From positions 1-37,736 of the forward strand of contig CALBGR010000003.1 of NCBI GenBank assembly GCA_937892705.1: a DNA stretch of 37,736 bases, read 5' to 3'. The notes beneath the pieces are model-generated. The model saw only the letters and a list, made by a program, of their open reading frames with translations. It was not told where the DNA came from and did no database searches. Source of the DNA: an uncultured Candidatus Saccharibacteria bacterium (lineage in GTDB: Bacteria; Patescibacteriota; Saccharimonadia; Saccharimonadales; UBA4665). Position numbers and translations under genes: made by a program. Shown here piece after piece: positions 15,665-21,772 of the stretch. Numbering within the stretch: the stretch's first letter is position 1; each line of letters begins with the position of its first letter.

Positions 15665-16368
15665 TACAAGCAATTTATAAAGACTTTATCGAAGAAGCAG
15701 ATAATATTCGAACTTTTCGTTTCAAGCCTAAACAGCCTGTTGACCACGTCGCAGGTCAATTCACCGAATTGTACCTCCCACACAACAATCCTGATGAACG
15801 CGGCATAAAGCGCTGGTTCACTATTTCCAGTGCACCATTTGATGAGTATCTCACGATTACAACCAAGTTCAGCAACCCAAGCAGCACCTTCAAGCAAGCA
15901 CTACACAAACTCAAGCCAGGCACTGAAGTACAACTTGCCGAACCAATGGGAGATTTTGTACTACCAAAAGACAATGCTATTCCGTTAGTTTTTGTAGCTG
16001 GCGGCATCGGCATCACACCATATCACAGCATATTGTCCTGGCTCGCCAAAGATGGCAAAGAATATCGTAATATTAAACTGATTTATGCTGTTGAAAATGA
16101 AGATGAAATCATTTTTCAAGATACGTTCAATAAAGCAGGAGTGCATGCGACGATTGTTGTCAATCATCCATCTGACGAGTGGGGCGGCGAGCGCGGCTTA
16201 ATTACCGCCGATCATATCCTCAAGCTCACCGAACCAGAAAAAGGTACACTGATTTATGTTTCAGGCCCTGAGCCAATGGTCGAAACCATACAAAAAGACT
16301 TAGTCAAGCTCAAATTTCCGAGAAACCAAATCGTCACCGATTTCTTCCCGAATTACACGCAATACTAG
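15661..16368 (+). CDS. Ferredoxin-NADP reductase-like flavin oxidoreductase
   Basis: 235 aa. The N-terminal FAD-binding barrel has RWFTISSAP (R-x-[FY]-[ST]) for the flavin, and the C-terminal NAD(P) domain has VAGGIGITPYHSI and YVSGPEPMVE. It ends in an aromatic tail, TDFFPNYTQY, that could stack on the flavin. There is no fused 2Fe-2S or globin domain, so it needs a partner: ferredoxin, a monooxygenase or a membrane redox protein. It is translationally coupled to the phosphodiesterase (ATGA overlap) and converges on trxB. The electron acceptor is unknown. Confidence 0.85.
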   Translation: MIQAIYKDFIEEADNIRTFRFKPKQPVDHVAGQFTELYLPHNNPDERGIKRWFTISSAPFDEYLTITTKFSNPSSTFKQALHKLKPGTEVQLAEPMGDFVLPKDNAIPLVFVAGGIGITPYHSILSWLAKDGKEYRNIKLIYAVENEDEIIFQDTFNKAGVHATIVVNHPSDEWGGERGLITADHILKLTEPEKGTLIYVSGPEPMVETIQKDLVKLKFPRNQIVTDFFPNYTQY

Positions 16369-16369
16369 T

Positions 16370-17326
16370 TTAGTTCTGAATAGGATGCTCACGGCCTTCG
16401 AGATATTCACGAATCATAAGCGCTGCAGTTGCGCCTTCACCAGTAGCGCTTGCGATTTGCATCGTTGCACCTGAACGGATATCACCAGCTGCAAAAATAC
16501 CTGGTACTGATGTTTCGAGTCGCTCATTTGTTTTCACAAGGCCAACTTCATCGAGCTCCACACCCGAGCCTTCAAGAAACTTTGAATTCGGATCAAGTCC
16601 TACGAAAATAAACACACCATCAGTGTGAAACTCAACCGATTTTCCGGTCTCCTTGCTGGTACCAATTACTTTTACTATCTTATTGTTCTCGCCTACGATT
16701 TCATCTGTTGTCGTATTTAGATGAACCGTGATTTTGTCTTTGTACTTTTCAAGTTCTTTCTGCAGTACATCACTAGCACGGATTTTACTCCGTACTAATA
16801 GATCAATATGGCTCGCAAAACGCGTCAAAAAGATCGCCTCTTGCACCGCTGAATTACCACCACCAACGACGACCAACTTTTTATCCCGATAAAACGCACC
16901 GTCGCACGTCGCACAGTAATGCACGCCACGCGCATAATACTCTTGCTCGCCTGGCACGCCAATTTTCTTATAATCACTACCGGTTGCAATTAGTATCGCT
17001 TTAGCCAATCTGTCGCCGTCTGTAGTAGTGACCCGCTTATACTCACCCTCATCTTTGATAGACAACACTTCAGTAAACTCAATTTTGGCACCAAATCGCT
17101 CAGCCTGCTGCTGCATATTTGTTGCCAACTCTAAACCTTGGATGCCTTCAGGGAATCCTGGATAGTTATCTACCTTATCAGTAATAGCAGCCAGACCACC
17201 TGGCACGCCTTTTTCAAACAATACTGTCTCAATATCTTCGCGCGTGGTATAAATCGCCGCACTCAAAGCCGCCGGCCCTGCGCCGATCATGATCACATCG
17301 TGTACCTTCACGTCCCCATCACTCAT
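16370..17326 (-). CDS. trxB: Thioredoxin reductase (NADPH-type)
   Basis: 318 aa. It transfers electrons from NADPH through FAD to the redox pair Cys138/Cys141 (CATC within HYCATCDGAFY) and on to thioredoxin or glutaredoxin-like proteins. The FAD fold is IGAGPAALSAA (14-24), the NADPH fold VVGGGNSAVQEA (153-164), and the C-terminal FAD motif VPGIFAAGDIR. An AGGAAATC site precedes the ATG. It lies downstream of a glutaredoxin-like gene with a long hairpin element in between, suggesting a small redox operon. No thioredoxin gene is in the window. Confidence 0.95.
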   Translation of the reverse strand: MSDGDVKVHDVIMIGAGPAALSAAIYTTREDIETVLFEKGVPGGLAAITDKVDNYPGFPEGIQGLELATNMQQQAERFGAKIEFTEVLSIKDEGEYKRVTTTDGDRLAKAILIATGSDYKKIGVPGEQEYYARGVHYCATCDGAFYRDKKLVVVGGGNSAVQEAIFLTRFASHIDLLVRSKIRASDVLQKELEKYKDKITVHLNTTTDEIVGENNKIVKVIGTSKETGKSVEFHTDGVFIFVGLDPNSKFLEGSGVELDEVGLVKTNERLETSVPGIFAAGDIRSGATMQIASATGEGATAALMIREYLEGREHPIQN

Positions 17327-17381
17327 GATTTCCTATTCTACCTGACTTTTTACGTTATTCATACCTTATCCTGGAAAATAT

Positions 17382-17504
17382 CTAGATTTTTCTTTGGATG
17401 AAATGCAAGGCAAAATCGAACATGAAGCAAGCTGTACTATGCAGGTACAGTGAGCGAAACACGCAGATTTTAACACCGCAGTTCGCCAAAGAAAAATTTT
17501 CTAG
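17382..17504. repeat. Long stem-loop element between grx and trxB
   Basis: Outer arms TTTTTCTTTGG (17387-17397) and CCAAAGAAAAA (17486-17496) pair perfectly over 11 bp and extend with CTAGA/TCTAG. Inside, AAAATC (17412-17417) pairs with GATTTT (17466-17471), and CTGTAC (17432-17437) with GTACAG (17445-17450) around a 7-base loop. The right end includes the grx stop codon. The layered structure looks like a structured intergenic repeat (MITE- or REP-like) or an RNA processing hairpin; no coding potential. Confidence 0.7.
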
Positions 17505-17749
17505 GCTATAGCAGGGGCAAGTTTCGCTAAGTTATACCCCACCACCACCGCTTTCGTATCATCATCTTTGGTTACTACAGTGATAGGCACTGTTAAGGCA
17601 CCGCTGAGCTCAAGCGCTTCTGCCTGACGTTCTGGATTTTGGTCTAGGTTCACTTCATCATACTGTAACCCCTTTGCATCCAGATACTTTTTTACCATCG
17701 GACAGTATGCGCATGTTGAAGTGGTATAGATAGTAATATTTTTTGGCAT
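17501..17749 (-). CDS. Glutaredoxin/NrdH-like redoxin
   Basis: 82 aa from the ATG at 17749. It has a glutaredoxin fold with the redox motif CAYC in YTTSTCAYCPMVKKYL and cis-Pro in GALTVPITVV. The C-terminal VVVGYNLAKLA corresponds to the GF/YN.. region of NrdH-like proteins. A start at 17785 is open, but the later ATG has GAGGAAATAT directly upstream and matches the family start. With trxB next, electrons probably flow NADPH to TrxB to this protein and on to ribonucleotide reductase or disulfide targets, as in NrdH systems; this is inference. Expression is likely driven by the promoter with a large palindrome at 17784-17824. Confidence 0.9.
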   Translation of the reverse strand: MPKNITIYTTSTCAYCPMVKKYLDAKGLQYDEVNLDQNPERQAEALELSGALTVPITVVTKDDDTKAVVVGYNLAKLAPAIA

Positions 17750-17783
17750 ATATTTCCTCTTTTTTATAATTGTATTAACATAC

Positions 17784-17824
17784 ATTATATATAGCGTATA
17801 TACTTATATCAATACGCTATATAT
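17784..17824 (-). promoter_or_regulatory. Consensus-like promoter of grx embedded in a 13-bp-arm palindrome
   Basis: On minus, TTGATA (17812-17807), 17 bases, TATAAT (17789-17784). A perfect inverted repeat, ATATATAGCGTAT (17787-17799) and ATACGCTATATAT (17812-17824), separated by 12 bases, brackets the spacer and touches both hexamers. This looks like a repressor or redox-sensor operator. As a transcription terminator it lacks a following U-run. Confidence 0.7.
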
Positions 17825-17851
17825 TGTGTTTTTTACTATTTCGACCTTTAA

Positions 17852-18403
17852 CTATTCGCCGATTTTAACTAATTCAATATCAAATACTAGATCTGAGTTT
17901 GCTGGGATATCGGCTTGTGCTTGATCGCCGTAAGCCATACTCGCAGGAATAATCAAACGTCGCTTACCGCCAACTTTCATACCCGGCACGCCTTCCTGCC
18001 ATCCCTGAATTACACCACTAAGCGGAAATGATACCGGCTGACCGCTGTCATGAGAACTTTGGAAAATTGTGCCGTCCTTGGCCAATGCTCCGGTGTAGTG
18101 AGCGGTTATCGTTGCTCCTGCTTTTACTTCTTCACCTTCACCCTTTTTTAAGTCAATAATCTCGAGCTTTTCAACCTTTTCTATTGGCGTAAAATCAGCT
18201 AATTTGGTTCCTTTCAAAGCACCCTCCTTCGGTTGGTCAGTCTCATTCTGGTTTATTGTGGTACTATTTGCAGCCTTATCATCCTTGATAAACTGCTCCC
18301 ATATCACCATTGCACTCAGTGCAAACGAGCTGACAAAAAATACAACGACAATTACTAAAATGGCTATACGTGTCACGTCCCACTTAGCTACTTTATCGGC
18401 CAT
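17852..18403 (-). CDS. Membrane-anchored FKBP-type peptidyl-prolyl isomerase
   Basis: 183 aa. An N-terminal membrane anchor (about residues 12-36) is followed by a linker and an FKBP domain (about 75-181) with ITAHYTGALAKDGTIFQSS, PVSFPLSGVIQGWQEGVPGMKVGGKRRL-type spacing (each part short and conserved), IPASMAYG and DLVFDIELV. The active-site aromatics Y, F, W and the Ile/Pro region are present. The domain should face outside the cytoplasm and help fold exported proteins. It has its own TGG-TATAAT promoter and a GAGAGGGGAG ribosome site, so it is not simply read through from the RND gene 49 bases upstream. Confidence 0.93.
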   Translation of the reverse strand: MADKVAKWDVTRIAILVIVVVFFVSSFALSAMVIWEQFIKDDKAANSTTINQNETDQPKEGALKGTKLADFTPIEKVEKLEIIDLKKGEGEEVKAGATITAHYTGALAKDGTIFQSSHDSGQPVSFPLSGVIQGWQEGVPGMKVGGKRRLIIPASMAYGDQAQADIPANSDLVFDIELVKIGE

Positions 18404-18435
18404 ATTGTTTATACTCCCCTCTCTGCTTGTTTTTC

Positions 18436-18444
18436 ATTATACCA
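18436..18444 (-). promoter_or_regulatory. Extended -10 of the FKBP gene
   Basis: On minus, TGG-TATAAT, followed by a leader of roughly 25-30 bases carrying GAGAGGGGAG before the ATG at 18403. This is a conventional leader, unlike most other promoters in the window. Confidence 0.55.
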
Positions 18445-18452
18445 CTTGCTAT

Positions 18453-21206
18453 CTATGCGACAGTCTTTTTGCCGCGAATCCTTCGTATCAGATTAGAAAA
18501 CTTGATACGCAAGAATTCAGCACCTAAATAGTAGTATGGGAACACGGTAATCACCAGGAATGTACTTGAGAGCAAGCCGCCAATTAACACCACTGCCAAT
18601 CCCTCCCAGAATGGACTGGTAATAGCCAGTGGAATTAATGACACTACCGCTGTAAGGCTCGTTGCAATCAATGGACGGAAGCGTTCGCCGAGTGCAGCAA
18701 CCGTCGCATCAATTGGACCCATACCTGCGCGACGAGCTTGATTAGCGTAGTCTGTAAGCAAGATGGTGTTTTTGATACTGAGCCCAATCAACGCAAAGAA
18801 GCCAAGCATCGCGAAAAAGCTGAACGCATTGTCAGTGAGATACAATCCAAGCGCGATACCGAAGAAACTGAATGGAATTGCCAGGAAAATCAGCAGTGGC
18901 TGCAGCAGTGAACGAAACTGCACTGCAAGCAGGATAAAGATTGAAAGTAGTACCACTGGAAATGCCAAAGCGAGTGACTTAAATGACTCCTGGTTTTCAG
19001 ATTCTTGCCCCAGATCAAATGACACATCAGCCGCTGTCAAACCATACTGCGCCATTTTTTCATTATTAAACGTTTTCTTGATATCATCCTGAGCCAAAGT
19101 GACCAATGTCGTTGTATCAGTATCGTCAAACACCGCCACTACTTCAACAACTGGTTTATTGTCACTGCGAGTATATTCTTTTGGATTTGTAATTGTGGCA
19201 GATTTAATCTTCGAAGTTTCGCCATTTGGGCGCTTCAGCGTATGTCCATCAAGAAACTTAGCAATATCCCGAGCAGCACGTACGGCATTTTCTCGATTCT
19301 CTGCATTGACTTGCACGGTAAAGGTTGCGGTTGGCGGTCCCACATCAAGCTGATATGCATCTACGCGCACACCGTCAGGATTCTTTTCAAAATCTGCTTT
19401 TACCTTGTCTACCAACTCTGAGGCTCGCGGCTCTCGCTCAGCGTATGGCTTCAGATCTATATATAACGTAGCCGACTCTGCGCTAGCCATACCATAATAC
19501 GATACCTGCACCAAGTTATCACCCAGCAAAGTGCTTATTCGCTTTTGCGCCGCATCAGCAAGCGTTTCTGCCTTTGTAATCGACGTGCCTTCAGGGAAAC
19601 TTATATTAACAGCTATTTGGTTTGTATCTTTACTTGGCGGAAAGATATTCAAAGTCACACCCTTAAAAGCAATAATCCCGCCCGCAATCACAAATCCAAT
19701 ACCAATAAATACTGCAGTAAGCCCTACAAATACCTCTTTTAGTCGTGAATGCTTCGCCCACAACATCGGTCGGGCAATACCCCTTGCAATACGTGCTTCT
19801 ATATCAGCAGCAACTTCTTTGACGCTTTTCTCACCCATCTGCTTTTTACCAAGCAGCAAGAACCTTGCAAAGAGCGGTATGAAAATCAAAGCTACAAACA
19901 AACTAGTAAGTAGTGCCGCGATGATAGTAACCGGTATTGCCCGGATAAAGCTACCTAAAATACCGCTGACAAAAAGCAATGGCGCAAAACTGAGTACCGC
20001 AGTCAGTGTAGCAGCCACCATTGCGCGACTAATCTTTCGGGTAGCCTGACGTACTGCTTCACGCGGTGTTTTATTACGCTTTCGGGCTGCATCCAGCGCC
20101 TCGGTCATGATAATGGTATCATCAACAATCAACGCCAAACCAAGAATCAGCGCAAACAAAGTAATTACATTGAGTGTATAGCCACCGACATACAATACTC
20201 CAAGCGTAATAGCAATTACTGTCAGCATCGCCATCACTATGATGGCAGACGCACGAAATGCGATGACAATTGATCCAACAATCAATACCGCAAGCAATCC
20301 CTCAAGCAGTGCTCGCTGTAGTTCATCGATACTCTCATTGATAGCAGGTGCCAAGCTAGCACTTACCGCCATGTTAATATCATTGAATTTTGACTCTTTC
20401 TTAACAGCAGCAATCGCCTCTTCAATTTGCTTATCCAGCTTCAGAACATCTGCATTTTCAACACCTGCTACGCCAATAATGACTGAGTTATAAAAACTGT
20501 TTTTATTATCACTCCGTACCGCAAAGCGATCGAATGAGCGCTGAATAGTAATTTCTTGACCGGTGGCCGGATTTGTAACCGTTTCAAACGGCTCCTGCAC
20601 AAAGAACCGTTCAATCTGAGTCTGCTTGTGCTTGTTTAATTCTCGAGCAACTTCTTTTGCTTCAGCAGTCAGCTCCTGGAGCGACTTGTCATTTTTCGGA
20701 GCATATACCGAAATTGTGGCATCGAGTTTTTCCAACGACCCACCAGTCACGCCGAAGTACGGCGCAACAAATGAGACTTCAGCACCTTCAGGTATTGCAC
20801 CTGCTTTTTTCGCTGCAGCCTCTAACTCTTTTTTCGCTTCCTCTGCATTGACCGCCTCTTTATACTGTACCGTCGCGGTAAAGAAATTATTTTCGCTACT
20901 GGTAACAACTTTTGTAACCTCACCCTGCTCCAGCGCAACTTTTGACAACGGCTCTGCTAAATCTCTGTCGACCTTTGCGGCGTCATCTACTGCATATGAA
21001 CCGTTTACTACGACTATCGGGATTTCAATGCTAGGAAACCCCTCTCTTTTCAAAAGCGTTGTATAGCTTATCGCACCAAATATTACTAAAACTATCAACA
21101 GCAAAGAAGTAAATTTTGGACGCTTAAAGAACGTCAGCGTTACTTTTGGTAAAAGCTTATCTTTTGGCTCTGGAATAGTTGCTGTTTGTTGTGATTTCTT
21201 TGCCAC
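18453..21206 (-). CDS. RND-family efflux transporter (AcrB/HAE-like)
   Basis: 917 aa, shorter than AcrB (about 1050). Twelve transmembrane segments are expected in the RND 1+5 / 1+5 layout: TM1 near 33-50, a large outer loop, a TM2-6 cluster from about 300, then a repeat. Proton-relay residues are in place: Asp362-Asp363 in LIVDDTIIMTEA (TM4) and Lys in GLSIKNTILLTDYA (TM10). The second half contains the usual P-rich GERFRPLIATSLTAVVSLIPL. It starts with GTG after GAGGGGAG. No membrane-fusion protein or outer-membrane channel is adjacent, consistent with a single-membrane cell. The substrate is unknown. Confidence 0.9.
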   Translation of the reverse strand: MAKKSQQTATIPEPKDKLLPKVTLTFFKRPKFTSLLLIVLVIFGAISYTTLLKREGFPSIEIPIVVVNGSYAVDDAAKVDRDLAEPLSKVALEQGEVTKVVTSSENNFFTATVQYKEAVNAEEAKKELEAAAKKAGAIPEGAEVSFVAPYFGVTGGSLEKLDATISVYAPKNDKSLQELTAEAKEVARELNKHKQTQIERFFVQEPFETVTNPATGQEITIQRSFDRFAVRSDNKNSFYNSVIIGVAGVENADVLKLDKQIEEAIAAVKKESKFNDINMAVSASLAPAINESIDELQRALLEGLLAVLIVGSIVIAFRASAIIVMAMLTVIAITLGVLYVGGYTLNVITLFALILGLALIVDDTIIMTEALDAARKRNKTPREAVRQATRKISRAMVAATLTAVLSFAPLLFVSGILGSFIRAIPVTIIAALLTSLFVALIFIPLFARFLLLGKKQMGEKSVKEVAADIEARIARGIARPMLWAKHSRLKEVFVGLTAVFIGIGFVIAGGIIAFKGVTLNIFPPSKDTNQIAVNISFPEGTSITKAETLADAAQKRISTLLGDNLVQVSYYGMASAESATLYIDLKPYAEREPRASELVDKVKADFEKNPDGVRVDAYQLDVGPPTATFTVQVNAENRENAVRAARDIAKFLDGHTLKRPNGETSKIKSATITNPKEYTRSDNKPVVEVVAVFDDTDTTTLVTLAQDDIKKTFNNEKMAQYGLTAADVSFDLGQESENQESFKSLALAFPVVLLSIFILLAVQFRSLLQPLLIFLAIPFSFFGIALGLYLTDNAFSFFAMLGFFALIGLSIKNTILLTDYANQARRAGMGPIDATVAALGERFRPLIATSLTAVVSLIPLAITSPFWEGLAVVLIGGLLSSTFLVITVFPYYYLGAEFLRIKFSNLIRRIRGKKTVA

Positions 21207-21281
21207 GTAACTCCCCTCTCTTGTACCTGTTTATGGTAACAAAAGAACACTCTAGGCTCCAACACTTTTTTTATTTTTATG

Positions 21282-21738
21282 CTTATCCTCCATAACCCAC
21301 GACTTGTCATGAATCCTGGAAGATATGGTAGGTATAACAATTAAGAAAATGGAAAAAGCGGGAGGAAGGCAGCGCCGAATTCGGCACTAAGGCGTTGTTT
21401 TTCGGGGGATTTATCGAGAAAAAACGCCCAAGCTTTTAGAGAAGCGCTACTAAAAGCTTACCTTCCTCCCGTCCCCCAGAGGGCATATGCGGTTGGGGCT
21501 TGAACCCAATATACGACCCGTTAATTTCGAGTCTTGCCGCTGCTCACTACCGTGAGGGCCCTCAAGCGCTTAGGGAATCTTTGACACGCGCCTCTTCTCT
21601 TCCCCGAAAAGGTATTTTGGTTTTGCGCCGACGGCTATCTAGTATATAGATACCGAAATACCTTGTTAGTTATACCTACCAAAGTACATATTTTGGGAAT
21701 CTCAACCTCTTGCAGGGAGCACTACCACCAAAATAGTG
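21282..21738 (-). ncRNA. Candidate large structured RNA of unknown family
   Basis: No ORF explains this 0.4-kb gap. A 13-bp perfect helix (21326-21338 with 21669-21681) closes a compact multi-helix fold. Helices: 21359-21369/21461-21471 (11 bp), 21430-21439/21450-21459 (10 bp), 21391-21396/21423-21428, 21372-21377/21482-21487-style hairpin at 21372-21387, 21479-21484/21558-21563, 21489-21492/21537-21540, 21493-21497/21505-21509, 21515-21519/21529-21533, 21543-21547/21552-21556, 21573-21577/21600-21604, 21609-21617/21656-21664 and 21636-21641/21647-21652. A hairpin at 21285-21324 follows the core. Four G-U pairs form only if minus is the RNA strand, one only for plus, and a promoter faces minus. 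It lies between pheT and the RND gene. No RNase P, tmRNA, SRP or 6S signature is recognised. A mobile element with 13-bp terminal repeats is the main alternative. Confidence 0.65.
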
Positions 21739-21744
21739 TTTTTT

Positions 21745-21772
21745 ATAATACTCTATTTAGCAAAAATTGCAA
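21745..21772 (-). promoter_or_regulatory. Promoter driving the structured RNA
   Basis: On minus, TTGCAA (21772-21767), 16 bases, TATTAT (21750-21745). The -35 begins on the base after the pheT stop codon, and the predicted start near 21738 lies upstream of the RNA fold. Confidence 0.55.

Noticed and set aside
21493..21509. A normal tRNA gene around the T-arm
   Set aside because: The T-arm is canonical, but there is no D-arm, the anticodon-like loop has 9 bases and the acceptor pairing is only 4 bp.
21326..21681. RNase P RNA, tmRNA, SRP RNA or 6S RNA
   Set aside because: The size would suit RNase P or tmRNA, but neither strand has GAGGAAAGTCC/ACAGAA, a tag ORF ending in small residues, a 3' CCA after the T-arm, the SRP GGAAG domain, or the single long bulged rod of 6S. 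A very divergent member cannot be fully excluded.
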